64,000 bases of DNA. Origin: Stenogyne calaminthoides. Lineage: Eukaryota; Streptophyta; Magnoliopsida; Lamiales; Lamiaceae. The notes below the pieces were generated by a model, which was given only the letters and a program-made list of their open reading frames with translations, had not been told where the DNA came from and searched no databases. The translations under genes and the position numbers were made by a program. Positions 21,655 through 33,737 of this stretch are shown in pieces. The stretch is taken from contig JBBCBC010000001.1 of NCBI GenBank assembly GCA_037126765.1, positions 35,448,804 through 35,512,803 of the forward strand. The letters run 5' to 3'. The first letter of the stretch is position 1; each line of letters starts with the position of its first letter.

Positions 21655-23073
21655 CTAGAATCCGGCTTGTGTCTTGTAGAGCTTCCTCTCATCAGTAGTT
21701 GGTTCCTTCAAAGACAGATAACAACGATACATAGCACTTTTCGCCAACTCGATGTCTAGTTTTGACTCTATCGGATGGGTCTCCGATAATCGATTAGTTG
21801 GATGACCGGTAATCCAGTCCTTCGCTACGATGTCGGCTGTTTGGAGAACATCATCCATATCGATAGTAGTTCATTACTAGTGATTGGGAGTGGTCGCGGA
21901 ATTATGATCCACTTGATAAGAACTTGTCTCGGTGATGTTGGACTCATCATGTCTTGATGTACCGCTCATAGGAACTTCAGAGTTCCCCATGAACCGGATG
22001 GTTCGATTATCTTGTCTCACCGTAATGTTCTTCAGCAATCGGTTTATGCGTACCATTGGGTCTGATTGACCTGTTGAATCAGCAAGATCAAGTTCTGGGA
22101 TGTACACTATTACGTGTTCAGGTTCTTTCTCCTTGATGCTTAGCTGATCCATTTTCTGCATGTCAGGTAACGGTTGATCTGGTATGGCTTGTTCTGAGGC
22201 AGCTTTCTCTTGTTCAGAAGATGTCTCATCAAAGACCACATGGGGTGTTTCTTCCACTACTAAGGTTCGCTTGTTGTAAACTCTGAAAGCCTTGCTGGAT
22301 GAGGAATATCCTAAGAATATGCCCTCATCTGACTTGGCCTCAAAAGTTTTCAACTGACTTTTCCCATTGTTGTGAATAAAACACTTGCACCCAAAAACAT
22401 GGAAGTATGTAACACGAGGTTTTCTGCCCTTCCACAGTTCATAAGGTGTTTTGAAGTGAATCTTAGTCAGAGAACATCTGTTCTGAGTATGGCATGCAGT
22501 GTTGATTTCTTCTGCCCAGAAACTGTTTAGTGTGGCATGTTCAACTAACATAGTGCGAGCAGCTTCCTTGAGAGTTCTGTTCCTCCGTTCCGCTACTCCA
22601 TTTTGTTGTGGTGTTCTTGCAGCTGACGTCTCATGTTGTATTCCAAACTCAGTGCAAAAATCAGTAATAAAGGAATTCAGGAACTCTGTACCTTTATCTG
22701 ATCTGATTTTTACTATGCTGACACCCTTCTCGTTTTGTAGCTTCTTGATCAGCTCGAGTATCTTTGTCGTTGTCTAGTTCTTCTTGTATAAGAATACAAC
22801 CCAAGTAAACTTGGAATAATCATCCACGATTACTAAAGTATATTTGCGTCCACTGAGACTGACTGGTGTAACTTGTCCGAATAGATCCATATGGAGCAGT
22901 TGCAGTACTCTACTGGATGCTGGTCCAGGTATTCCCTTGAATGAGGCTTTAACTTGTTTTCCCTTCTGACATGCGGCACATGTCTGATCTTTGGAGAATA
23001 TCTCATTTGAAAGTCCCTCAACCAAAGACATCCTAGCTATCTTGTTAAGAGTTTTGAAGTTCAGATGACTCAA
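21655..23073 (-). pseudogene. E2 pol: integrase and linker (broken)
   Basis: Zinc-binding part with FKTLNKIARMSLVEGL and CAACQKGKQ (both Cys present), then the core with HMDLFG, RSDKGTEFLN and GVAERRNRT. All three acidic catalytic residues are visible. A stop splits the core near 22774. The longest later piece (21877-22551) runs through ACHTQNRCSLTKIHFKTPYE to the acidic linker with SEQEKAASEQ. The last part (21655-21858) reads SLKEPTTDE into the start of RT. Confidence 0.85.
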
Positions 23074-23672
23074 TATTTTGTGCCAGAGTCAACTGCTACT
23101 TTTAGAGCTCTTAACAATTAAGCATGTATTCTTTGGGCAACTGTTCCAATCTGCTGTGTAGATTGTGCCTTTCCTTGAACCAGTTAGCAAGGTTTGTTGA
23201 GTGGCTCGATTCCTAATCGTACACTTGTCGCTCGAGAACTCAACGCTGAATCCGTTGTCGCAGAATTGTGATACTGATAGTAGATTGTGCTTTAATCCTT
23301 CGACATACGAGACTCCAGTTACTTTGTACATCATCATTCTCTAAGGTTCCGAATCCTTTGGTAAAACTAAAGTTATCATCACCGAAGAGTACACGTGGGC
23401 CTTCTTGTTCTTTGTAAGAGCTAAGGAGATGTTTGCTTCCAGTCATGTGCCTTGAGCATCCACTATCGATGTACCAGATAGTTGCTTGTACACCTCCTTT
23501 GTTGGCCAGTCCCACGCGAACCTGCTATCAAATCAGACTTTAGGTACCCCTTTGAAATTGGGTCCTGGGGGGTTAGTGGTGGATTTAGGGATCCGCACAA
23601 ACAGAGCACTTCTATGAAAATCAGATAGATTAGAAGGTCTGATTTGTCTCCCATACATATCAACATAATCAT
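23074..23672 (-). pseudogene. E2 pol: aspartic protease (broken)
   Basis: Copia protease with the active site WYIDSGCSRHMTGSKHLL (about 23435-23490), then GPRVLFGDDNFSFTKGFGTLE and, after a frameshift near 23330, VSYVEGLKHNLLSVSQFCDNGFSVEF up to STR-type sequence at 23100. It would cut the gag-pol polyprotein. The order protease then integrase is the copia order. Confidence 0.82.
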
Positions 23673-25190
23673 ACGTCTCTTTATATGCTTTCTGATTAGT
23701 ATGATTATTCGTGTGAGCCTTGGATGACTTAGAAGACTTGGAATTTTTCTTTATATTTTATCTTCTTTTAATCCAGTGTGGCTCAGGTGCAGTAGCCCTA
23801 GATCTCTGGTTATAAGGGTATGTACAACTGCTACCATCAAAAGATTCATATCTTTTTGGCATAGGTGGTCTTTGCAGTTTACCTATAGCTTGCTTATTAG
23901 ACAGCTGACCTGATTGGGTCTCAGATTAGATTTCCTTCTTACAGGTTGTCTCTTCTGATACCTAATCACCGATCGAGTTGAGGTTTCTTCAGAAGAACTG
24001 GGTTCTTCTGTTGATTCCTCGGCTGATGCTTTATTAGTTGGGGTCCATTTTTGTTCCCTTTCTGATTAGGCACCTGCCTTACTTGCTCAGCAGGTCTTTT
24101 TCCCTTATCAAATACATGTTTAGCTTTTAATCTATATTTGTCAGAGATTCGTTTGATAACACCCTTCTGAAGTGAATCAAACAGGGCTTTTGAGGATGTA
24201 GAAGGGTTCTCATACCCAATTCCCTTCTTGTTAGTCGGCGTTCGAAAATAGGTGTTCATATCTTGAACGGTTTTTGATGACTTCGTGAAAACCTCTATTT
24301 TCTTGCGTAAACTATCCTCAGTAGATTTTAGACTCTCATGTAGTCGGAATAGCTCATCAAATTTAGCTCGAAGGATTTCGAAATCATCAGCTTGCCGTTT
24401 GTTGATTGCTAGCTGATCTTTGATCTGCTTCTCCTGATTAGAAGATTTAACTTTCAGAATGTTAAGTTCCTCGCCACCTTCCGAAAGCGGTTTAATGATT
24501 TCGTTCGGTAGCTTTTATTGAGGCGTTTTCTTTAACAAGTCGATTATTTACGATCCTTAGCTTGTCATTTTCAAACTTCCACTATTGTATAAGTGTCTCT
24601 TGCATCGGAGAGATCATCAAGCAATTGCTTTCGAGTAGAGCTGCAAGTCAATCTCTCCAACAGGTGTGCTAATAATAACAGGTGTGGAAATTGAAAAAGC
24701 AGAAGGTTTGGAGGTTACCTCAGATTGGTCCTCCTTGGCCATCAGGCAGACTTCATCGTCATCTGAAGAGAATATCAGATCTTCATGCTAGTGGAAGTCA
24801 ACAAGACTTGGTTATCGAGCGAAGTCTTCTCTGAGATGAGTAGCGAGTCCACGAGAAGGCGATAGGAATCATCAATTCCGGATGTGTCGGCGACGGGGCT
24901 TTCCTATCTCTGGCGTTGTTCTCTTACATTCCGTTTCTCTTCTCTTTCTCTGGGAGTCGGTCAAAGCGGTCGGTCTTTGTAGTGACTGGTTTCTCGCGAT
25001 TGAAGCCGCGATCCTCGATCTCTGAGAACTTCCTCTGCCGGGTGAGTCACTCCATCTGTAGGATTTGTCGGTGACTTCCTTTCGATGGTATCTAACTCCT
25101 ACATTAGATCATTATCTCTTCTCTCATCTATCAGATCATCTCTTTTCTTTTCTTCTCTGTGATCTCTTCGATCATCAGATCTGGTTCTTT
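23673..25190 (-). pseudogene. E2 gag, C-terminal region (heavily broken)
   Basis: Matches the E3 gag segment after the zinc knuckle in pieces, including RTPTNKKGIGYENP, AEQVRQVPNQKGNKNGPQLIKHQ and PRNQQKNP. The part around 24300-24900 encodes the coiled-coil stretch but in several frames. The zinc-knuckle region near 24900-25190 is too degraded to read as an intact CCHC motif. Confidence 0.7.
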
Positions 25191-26096
25191 CTAGTGATCT
25201 GTCAGTTGACCTCCTATTTCTTCTGTTGTCTTGATAGTCACTGTAGAATCTCCGATACTTACCAAGCTGAGTATTTGTTCTTTCAAGTTTCTGGTAGCGG
25301 AGCGTCTGCTACCTTGACTCATTATGTTTCCAACAAAAAAGGCCTTCGATCTGCTGTTGGTTGCTTTAAATGCAACTGATTTAGACGTTGAGGCTTCAGC
25401 AGGTGTCTCGTCTTCATCTACTTGTCCTCTTTCGATTAAATAAAACTCGTGAGCTTTGAGGCTTAGGAACAAGCTACTCGGCTTTATCTTTGAAATGTCT
25501 TGGCAATCCTTGATTACCGTGACTTTCATGTCCCATTTCTTGGTGAGAGATCTTAGGATCTTGTAGTTGATATCTTTGTCTGACATCTCTCTTCCAAGTT
25601 CTCGTAGTTTATTCACTGACATGGTGATCCTCCCATCGAGCTCGTTGATGGTCTCGTTGGGCAACATCTTTAGCTTTTTGAACTTCACCAGTTTAGCTTG
25701 TAGTCGGCTGTCTTTGATCTGATCATCTCCTTCGCATATCTCAGCAAGAGTATCCCACATTGCTTTTGCGGTTTTGAGATACTTTATCTTCTCCTTTGTG
25801 ACTTTATCCATCGTCTTCATGATTATATGCCTGGCGATTGTACCTAGAATATACAATTTTCTCTCTTCTGCATCCATCAGAGCTGGGCTTTTTCGTACAA
25901 GACTTCCCGGTGCAAAGTCTGGATCTCCTCCAACTGCTGGGTTGTCATGATATATGATGATGGGTCCTCGCTCAATGACTTCCATCATTCTGCCGCTTAT
26001 CGATCCTAGATGGTTGCACATATATATAGCCCAATCTGCATACTCATCAATTGAAAACTTAGGCAAATCATGGTACATGCCAGAGGTATTATCCAT
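25191..26096 (-). pseudogene. E2 gag, N-terminal region
   Basis: The ATG at 26096 starts MDNTSGMYHDLPKFSIDEYADWAIYM-type sequence, followed by MKTMDKVTKEKIKYLKTAKAMWDTLAEICEGDD-type gag helices and LVKFKKLKMLPNETINELDGR. About 280 codons are open; the final part reads into degraded sequence before the zinc knuckle. This is the copia capsid-like gag of the UBN2/DUF4219 type. It lies 123 bp downstream of the primer site, the correct position for gag. Confidence 0.85.
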
Positions 26097-26218
26097 GCTA
26101 AGTGATTTTGAAAACGAATGAGTTTTGAAAAACGGTTTTTCAAGATCTGTTCAAATGACCACAAAGATTCTTCCTCAAGAATCGATGATACTCAAAGCCA
26201 GTGGTCTGTAGAACCACT

Positions 26219-26230
26219 GCTCTGATACCA
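26219..26230 (-). other. E2 primer-binding site
   Basis: On the - strand TGGTATCAGAGC, complementary to the 3' end of plant initiator tRNA-Met, two bases inside the 5' LTR end. It would prime minus-strand DNA synthesis. Confidence 0.9.
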
Positions 26231-26232
26231 CT

Positions 26233-28049
26233 TGTAGGTCCCGAACGAGTTTTGTGAGGGTGGAAGTCTAAAGGGGAGGGGTGAATAGAATTCCAAAACT
26301 TTTTGTGTGGATCAGCTGTGAACTGTAGATTACCCGATCAGAGTGATAGTGTATCAATTTAGACTGATGTTCAATCTTACTGAGTGCCTAAGGGCAGATC
26401 AGCTTGATATCTATCAGTTTAACTGAATGGTGTGGAAGCTTGTTTTCACCCGTGTGAAAAACCAGTTTTATCAATTCAGATTCTTAAGTCAGTTTTCAAC
26501 CAGTTGACTAAGGTGTCAATCTGATCAGATCAGTTGCTTGGTGCAGACTGAGCTTAACTTAGAATATGTATGCTATTTTAAACTCAGTTGTGTGAATAGT
26601 GTAAAGCAATAAGAAAGCAAGTAAATGCACACAAGACTTTTTATAGTGGTTCAGACGAAACCCGTCTCTTCCCTTAACACAGGGGAACCTTAACCGAACT
26701 TAACCTGCGGGACTTATACCCCTCACGGGATGGCCGAGATGTTTACCGAGTTCTCACTCTACAAACTTAACCTACGGGACTTATATCCTTCAAAGGATGG
26801 TCGAGATGTTTATTGAGTTCACACTCTACAGATGTTTATCGAGTTCACACTCAACCGAACTAGAAATCAGAAAACTAGAATCCCTAGTTTGAAATCTTCC
26901 GGGAACAAACTTAACCTAACTTGCGTTTGGGTAAAGAATGTTTGAGGGTTCCAACTGTAAATCTATCCTGGTGTTTTAGGTAGCCAAAATGCTAGTGGAT
27001 AGGATTTCTTGCTAAGAACTAATGTGATGAACACTCTAAGAATAATCTTCAAAAACAGTGTTCTTTGAGCGGAGATTTTGCTGTAGCTTTTGCTTCTTTT
27101 GCGGTGCCTCCGTGTTCGTTCTTTGCTAGTCTTCTCTCTTTTTTTTTCAATTGACAAGCAATCCCATTTTGTAGACCTCGAAATCAAAGAGCCGTTGGAG
27201 AGCAACTTGAATTTTGGGCCATATTAGGTAGGTTGTAGGATATGATTGTGACGTGATCCGATTATCAGCGTGGCCGTAGGCATCATTAGCGCCATTTTTG
27301 TCCGCAACATCGTATCTCGCATTGTCATCTCTTTTGTGCACATGTCGCTTTCTCCTTGGCTTCACGAGGCGACACTTTAGAAATTTGTCCGTTAGACGAT
27401 TGATATTCCTTTTGTAGAAGATTCGTCTTGTCTGGTGTATCTTTTAGATTGTTACCAGGTGAGGTGACTTGATCGAATGGCGATCGATCTACCTTTTGTT
27501 GAGTCTTCAGATGCACATTGTCTTAGCTCAATATGCAGACTCTGCTGATATAGGTCTTCAGGTCTTTTGATCTTTAGGTGTCTCTGAGCCTCAGTGTATT
27601 GACCATCTTGAGTCTTGAGTTTTGTTCTTAAGTCTTGAGTTTATCCGAGTCTTGAGTTCATCCCCGAGTCTTGATGTCTATCTCGAGTCTTCGAGTTCAT
27701 CCGAGTCTTGAGGGTTCATCCCCGAGTCTTGATGTCTATCTGAGTCTTGAGTTCATCCCCGAGTCTTGATGTCTTCTTGTCTTCACCTGATCTTCTGACT
27801 TCTTGTCTTCTGATTTGTGCTTAGTCTTCTGATCATCTGACCTTATCTGGGTCATCTGATACTTCGACCTGACCTATACATATTGAGTTCCTCCTCAATA
27901 TGTGACCTATCTTTTACATCAGCTATCTATACATTTTAGCTAGTCATCTTAATCTGATTCTAAGTCATCAGTCAGCTAACAGGTCTGACTGGTCCTATTA
28001 CAACCTGTTTTGGAACTTCCATCAAAACTAAATTACAGATTTCCCAACA
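26233..28049 (-). repeat. E2 5' LTR (1817 bp)
   Basis: On the + strand it runs from TGTAGGTCCCGAACG to TTTCCCAACA and aligns along its length with 12476-14303. It differs by small indels, for example a shorter U3 array (27595-27790). The TATA position reads TACAAAAT as in the partner. Confidence 0.92.
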
Positions 28050-28054
28050 GTGAG
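28050..28054. other. E2 target-site duplication, right copy (GTGAG)
   Basis: Same five bases as at 12471-12475. Gypsy A gag continues directly after it. Confidence 0.95.
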
Positions 28055-28720
28055 AAATGCTCGACACTTAACTCCCTCAGAATACCAGAGTAGAGATGCT
28101 CCTGCCTCAAACTTATTCAGGTGATCTTGAGGGTCGGATGTTCCATCGTACTCATATGGCACATTCCTAAATTGCTTTGGCAATGGATCATCAAAGATCT
28201 CTTCGGAGAATGGACAACTCACAGGTCTGCCCACTCTGCCAATTCCAGTTCCCTGGCACTTTCTTATCTCTTCAATGTCCTTCAGCAATGCCTCAATCTC
28301 CCGATTTGCATTGACCATAGAAGTAGATTGACCATCATCCTCTTCAACACTACTCCATAGATCCACAGAGTACTTAAGACCTTCTTGAAAGTCTTACCAT
28401 CCTTCTACCGGTTACTTTTTCCACCCGTCTATCCTTGGGCAGGATTCACCTTTCCATGAGTCGGATTGTTTTGATCCATTTGCTCCTTTCCAATCTCTGG
28501 ATTGTCAGGATTATCTGGGAAGGAGTCCCCTCACCAGGATTTTTGGATGCCAAAGCACTGTCCACAACCTTTTGGACTAGAGTGTCTAGCTGAGCGGCTG
28601 TGAGGAAGATCACATATGCACCATCGCAAGGCGGATCTGTCCGTGGGCCTTCAGCTGTGTGCGCGGCCTATCCAGGTCCTACTGGAGTGCCAACCGCTTA
28701 ATCAAAGGACTGATTCAAGT
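28050..28720 (-). pseudogene. Gypsy A gag, 5' part
   Basis: The - strand encodes FEDD-type gag sequence: RPVSCPFSEEIFDDPLPKQF, RNVPYEYDGTSDPQDHLNKF and EAGASLLWYSEGVKCRAFL (28028-28366). A more degraded N-terminal part up to about 28720 resembles the start of gypsy B gag. The reading frame is broken in the 28370-28720 stretch. It joins the downstream half at 12475 once E2 is removed. Confidence 0.8.
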
Positions 28721-29362
28721 CTAAGAGAAAACAAATCAATCTCTTAGAAATATTTTTCAACATCATCTAGGCTGTATAAATGCCCGCTTATCATGAACAA
28801 TATCATTTAAATGTCCACGATGAAGCATTTCTTGCAAACATCCAGGTTTGCAGTGATTTCGAAAATAGAGATACCCCTTTGCCGCAGCATGCTCCCCGGA
28901 TTATGGCTACTCTCGCACGCTTTGGGCCCAGGTTCTCTCGTGTTTTCAATAAATACCAAACAGAGCAAGCAAATATGCACAAATTCTCAATCAATAATCA
29001 ATTTAGAATATATTCTTGACATGAATTTTAACAGTAATACAAACTAAATATCATCCAAATCTCAAATAGACATAACATTCCTCATGCATAGCCTAAATCA
29101 GCTCATGCCTACACAAAATAAAACAGAGCAGAGAACATTCTCGCAAATCCTAATACAGATCGAAACATTTCACTTTGAAATACAACATAATAGCAGTATT
29201 TATCATAGTTATTGCGCATATTCATCATGCTTATCCACAAATTGACGAGAATAAAGACATTCATGCATATCCCAACACATTCCATCGTAATAATCAACAC
29301 TTCAAGGAAAAATCTAAAGAATCTCACGTCAAAACTCAGATTTTTCCACAAACTGTGCCAAT
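28721..29362 (-). other. Gypsy A leader between LTR and gag
   Basis: Non-coding. It is homologous to the leader of gypsy B (31052-31652), including the CAAACATCCAGGTTTG stretch. Next to the LTR, the - strand reads ATTGGCACAGTTTGTGG. This resembles the TTGGCGCCGTCTGTGG leader usual in Tat elements and is the likely primer-site region. The ORFs in this stretch are chance frames. Confidence 0.6.
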
Positions 29363-30193
29363 TGATGTGGGTGAGTTCAGATCCCATGTACAACAAATAG
29401 AGAAAGGAAGACAAAGACAAGTAATTACCTATATGAGCCTTCTTGTGGTGATCAACTCTAGAAAATCACCGTTGAGGGCCTCCATGAGTGGTATCGGAAT
29501 CCCTGCACAAAATTGGGCCGGAGGGAGCTCCTGCGTTGATCCTCCAACGCTCATGTCAGCCCAGAATCAATGAATAAAAGTGTTCGCTCAGGAACACCAA
29601 GAACATATATAAGTGTGTGAAAATATTGTAACTTATCTTGAAATACAAATGAAATGACTTATATACCTTGTCTCCTTGTGGGGTAGAATTAGGATATCAT
29701 GCCCCACGAAAGGTACCATGGTCCTTCTCCTTGTGTCTTCCTAACGGTGTGAGGGGACCACAAGTGTAGTGGAGAATATTCACTCGGTTTGGCAGGAAAT
29801 CGGTGTTCTTTTCCTGACACAGACAATTTTTCATACGCTCTGACGTCATGAGAAGGATAATGACTCCTTCCATGGCGGTTTAAGGTCAAGATCAGAGACA
29901 AGGCTGATTATGTCTTCCAGAAGTGGCTCTCCTCTCTAATGACATTCTTAGGCTCACAACTTAGAGTTTCCTTCATATCATCTCTGGGATGTTTTTGATG
30001 TTCGATCACATGCCAGTGTAGGCATAATTATAAAGACTGACTTATGAAAATATAAGAGAGATTAGCTTCTCAGATACAGTTTACCAACTAGAGATGTTCA
30101 TCTATAATGCTATAATTACAATCTTGATGTGGGACAACCAAGTCTCACTTCTCAGTTCATTGATATGGGATATGTCTCATTTATCGCATATCA
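29363..30193 (-). repeat. Gypsy A 5' LTR (831 bp)
   Basis: On the + strand it runs from TGATGTGGGTGAG to GCATATCA. It aligns with the gypsy B LTR through blocks such as GACGTCA and CCATGGCGGTT, and the ends TGAT/ATCA are symmetrical. A TATA-like motif (minus of TTATATACC) is at about 29660. Its outer end at 30193 abuts gypsy B gag, so gypsy A is inserted in gypsy B. Confidence 0.75.
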
Positions 30194-31051
30194 CCTTGCT
30201 TGAGGCACATCAGGGATAGAGATGTTTTAACAATTTTACTTGCACTAGAAAATGGGTGTAAGAACAAGGTACTGAGTCCTTGGAAACTACAAAAGGAGCT
30301 TGGAGATAGCTGACTGAACCAAGTTTGTGCTGAGTTGGTTGGCGTGGTGAGAAAAACTCGGCATTTAAAGCCTTTAGAATACCAGAGCAGAGATGCCCCG
30401 CTCTCGAATCTGTTCAAGTGATCTTGTGGATTAGTCATGCCATTGTACTCATAGATCAGATTCCTGAATAATGGAGACAACAGATCATCTAATATATATT
30501 TTGTGAATGGGCAACTCACGAGCTTGTTCATGTAGCCAGTTCCAGATTCAGCTCCCTGGAGCTCTCTTTTCTGCTCGATATCCTTCATTAATGCAACAAT
30601 TTCTTTTTTTTGCATTGATCATGGTTGTGGACTAATCGTCCTCTTCTTTAGAGCTACAATTTCCAGATCCTGGGCATGCTTAGGATCCGATTGAGAAATT
30701 TTACCATCTTTCTTCTTGTTGCCCTTACCGCTCGCCTGTCCAGGAGCGAGGGCATTCTTTTCTAGGTTCAGAGTATTCTGATCTGCTTGTTCTTTCCTTA
30801 CCTTCTGGGATTTCACCATTGTTTGGAGTTGGAGTCCCCGTGTTAGGGGTTTTGGTCGCCAAGGCACTGTCCACGGCCTTTTGGACCAGAACTTCCAGCT
30901 GAGTGGCTGTGAGGGAGATCATAGATGCGCCGCCAGGAGGGGGATCTATCTTAGAGCCTATAGCAGTGTGCGCATTGTTTCTAGATCCTACTTGAGTGCT
31001 TGCGGCTTTGTCTAGAGCCTTTTTCAAGTCTCGATTGACTGGATTTGCCAT
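30194..31051 (-). pseudogene. Gypsy B gag, 5' part (cut by gypsy A)
   Basis: The ATG at 31051 starts MANPVNRDLKKALDKAAS, then SLTATQLEVLVQKAVDSAL. After breaks near 30725 and 30615 it reads GYMNKLVSCPFTKYILDD, YEYNGMTNPQDHLNRFESGA and SLLWYSKGFKCRVFL down to CLKQGD at 30194. This is the N-terminal half of a Tat-type gag. The rest is not in the window; it would lie beyond the far end of gypsy A. Confidence 0.8.
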
Positions 31052-31652
31052 TTCTAAGAGAAAATAATTCAATCTCTTAGAAATATATTTCCATATCATC
31101 CAGGATGTATAAATATTCATTCACCATGAGCATAAGCATCCAATATGCCCACGGCGAAACAATTCCCACAAACATCCAGGTTTGTGTTGATTTAGAAAAC
31201 AGAGATGTCTTTTCCCCGCCGTGCACTCGCCAGAGAACGGCTGTTCTTGCGCACTTTGGTTCTAGATCTCATTTGTTTTCCAACGGGTTTCATACAAAAT
31301 AATCAATCACATAGCAAATTATCATACGCAATCACTTTCAAAAAAATAACCGGTGCAAATCATTACAGCTAAAAGGACCACGATCTCACACAGACTTAAT
31401 TATTCTTTATGCGTAGCTCAAATTCATTCATATTTTCTCAAAATTAAACAGGATCAGGGCAATTACATTTCTTCTATCACAAATTTGGGCATTTCAAACA
31501 GAGATATGCAAGAACTTCGGGATTTATTCACATATTCGACATACATTCATCATGTTTCCATGATATTGACTAAAACAGAGCACTATTGCAAGCTATATCA
31601 TGAATCTAAACATTTCGGGTTAAAAACACGCAATAATTCCCTAATCCCCAGT
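31052..31652 (-). other. Gypsy B leader between LTR and gag
   Basis: Non-coding; homologous to the gypsy A leader. No reliable ORF. Confidence 0.6.
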
Positions 31653-32448
31653 TGATTTGGGGTGGTTCAGATCCCACGTACAACAAAGAAAGAAAGAAGA
31701 GACATGGGTAAGAATTTACCTAGGTCGAGCCTTTTGGATTGTAAGAAGGGAGCTTCGCAGCAATGGTTTGGAAGAGATTAGCTCTGGAGCGATTTCATAC
31801 CCTCTCCGTCGTGGTTGCCAGAATCTTCACAGAAATCGGGTCGGAGGGGGCTCCGGCATCGATCCTTAGACTCTCAAGTCAGCTCAGTTAAAAAATGTAA
31901 AAATGGGAAACTTAAGCACCAAGAACACACACAAGTATATGTGAAAAATAGAGATAACTTACTTGAGAAAACAAATGAATTGCCTTTTATACCTTGTTTG
32001 ATCGAATGGCAAAATCAGGGTACCGATTACGTGCAAAGGCAATGTAGTTCTTTGGCTTATCTTGCCCTAACGGTTTTAAGGGGACCACAATGGTGGTGGA
32101 GGAATTTATCTCGTTTATGCAGGAAAAATGACAGATTTCCCTGATACAGCCGCTCTTCCATACGATCTGACGTCAGAAGCGGGATAACGATAGCTACCAT
32201 GGCGGTTCAAGGTCCCGAGAGATGGGAGATGACAAACTGTGTTTTCTCAACAGTGGTTCTCTTGATATTATTGTAGCAGGATCAACTTTCTTAGAACTAC
32301 TCTGCTCATATCTCTGAATGTTAGTGATTTTTCTCTATTTGGTCAGAGATGTTTAACTCTGACCTAAACGAAGGCAACTCTGGAGAACACTCGTCAAGTC
32401 TTGCTTTCCAGTTCCTGAATGTGGATGGGTCTCATTCATCCCTCATCA
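31653..32448 (-). repeat. Gypsy B 5' LTR (796 bp)
   Basis: On the + strand it runs from TGATTTGGGGTGG to CCCTCATCA, with the same TGAT/ATCA ends as gypsy A. It contains TCTGACGTCAGAAG and CCATGGCGGTTCAAGG. Confidence 0.72.
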
Positions 32449-33737
32449 ACTATATACTCGAAAGTATGTACGAATTGTTGGATTACAACATAGAGTAAGA
32501 TTACATACCTTTTTACAGTAATTTTAGTCAGCCAAAGAATATCTAAAAATCCAATTGAATTCTTCGTACACACTGGATCCTCAGAGTCTGAAATACAACC
32601 ACATGATATCTAAAAATTCGGTTGAATTCTTCGTACACACTGGATCCTCAGAGTCCAAAATACAAACTAGACTACTTTCAGTACTCACGATATGTAAAAT
32701 GCCTTTGATATTTGATATATGAGTGTACGTGAGAATATTCTTGGAGAATAAAATTGATCGAATCGAGAAGATACTGAAATGAGAGGGAAAACTCTTTTAT
32801 CTATCACGTCTCGTGTGATTCAATTTTTTGCTCAATTCAAATATTAGGGAGAGTTACCTGTAACTAACTCCCCAAAAAAAATTATCCTCTCAATTTCATG
32901 GATGGATTTATAATATTATTAATTAATATTAATTAATCAATTAATAACTTTCATCTCTCACTCACACATGAAGTTTGAGTCTTACACTCATTCATTTCAC
33001 CTCTTTATACCATCACATATAACCTTTTCATACAGGCAGATAAATCGTGCGATCCTCGAGAATATGAGTTTTCTTGCTATGCACTTGTTAAGGATATACA
33101 ACAACTTAACCAGTTTTATATGAAGATTTCAAGACTCGTCATACCCCAGAACTCTTTCAATTTAACATCAATTGACATATCTCTTTTAATCCCCTGAAAA
33201 ATTATAGCATACTCAACCTTTTATTGAATTTATTTATTCATAATCAAGTTCCCAACTCGATTGACTAATCAATGAATACCATAGAATGTGTTAATAAAGA
33301 TGTTCTTCATTTCACACAAAATATCTACAGAATCCCATTATAGCTACTTTACTAGACATGTATTGCATTGTTGAATTAATCATAGCTATTGGTGACATGC
33401 TAAAGTAGCAACACTAAAGTGAAGACTCATAAATCTACTTGAAAGTCTTAAGTGTACTTTTAAGAGGCTTGTTTAAACATGAAGCATCATACAATGAGAA
33501 AATAGGGATATCTTTCTCATTTCCTTATGGTCAGCTTAGCACATGCGGTATGAAACACATGTCATGATGTTGAAACTTCTCATAATGGAAGCGTATGTCA
33601 TCATTGTATTTAATATCGTGTATATCACAATTTAAATGTATCTTCGACACTAACTTGGATTTCCTCCCACTATCGTCTAGAGAATCTATTGATTTAGAGT
33701 TATACAACTAAAATAGATTCCTGGTAAAATATGTTAC
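32449..33737 (-). other. Unidentified AT-rich repeat-like segment, probably an LTR-element remnant
   Basis: No ORF of interest. On the - strand a TATA-like stretch (AATATTATAAATCC, near 32905) is followed by a leader-like region. At 32474 the + strand has TGTTGGATTACAACA, a possible LTR end. At 33655 the - strand has a purine run AGTGGGAGGAAA. These suggest a - strand LTR element remnant, but the outer boundary could not be fixed. Confidence 0.35.
32537..32665. repeat. Tandem duplication of about 65 bp
   Basis: Two adjacent copies of a unit containing TTGAATTCTTCGTACACAC and TGGATCCTCAGAGT, differing at a few bases. Confidence 0.8.

Larger units (their letters stand above)
12476..28049 (-). 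mobile_element. E2: complete Sirevirus-like copia element with ORF-X (15.6 kb)
   Basis: Order on the - strand is 5' LTR (26233-28049), primer site (26219-26230), gag (about 23673-26096), protease, integrase, RT, RNase H (to about 20174), a spacer with a 1.2-kb insertion, ORF-X (17960-14521), polypurine tract and 3' LTR (12476-14303). The GTGAG duplication brackets it. Both LTRs have diverged from each other by small indels and substitutions, and coding regions are broken, so it is an old insertion. Confidence 0.93.

Noticed and set aside
29175..29573. 132-codon + strand ORF in the gypsy A leader
   Set aside because: It runs against the element, spans leader and LTR, and has no family resemblance; a chance frame.
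30725..31120. Start of gypsy B gag at the upstream start codon near 31120
   Set aside because: The residues before MANPVNRDLKKAL are not gag-like, and the downstream ATG at 31051 fits the domain start.
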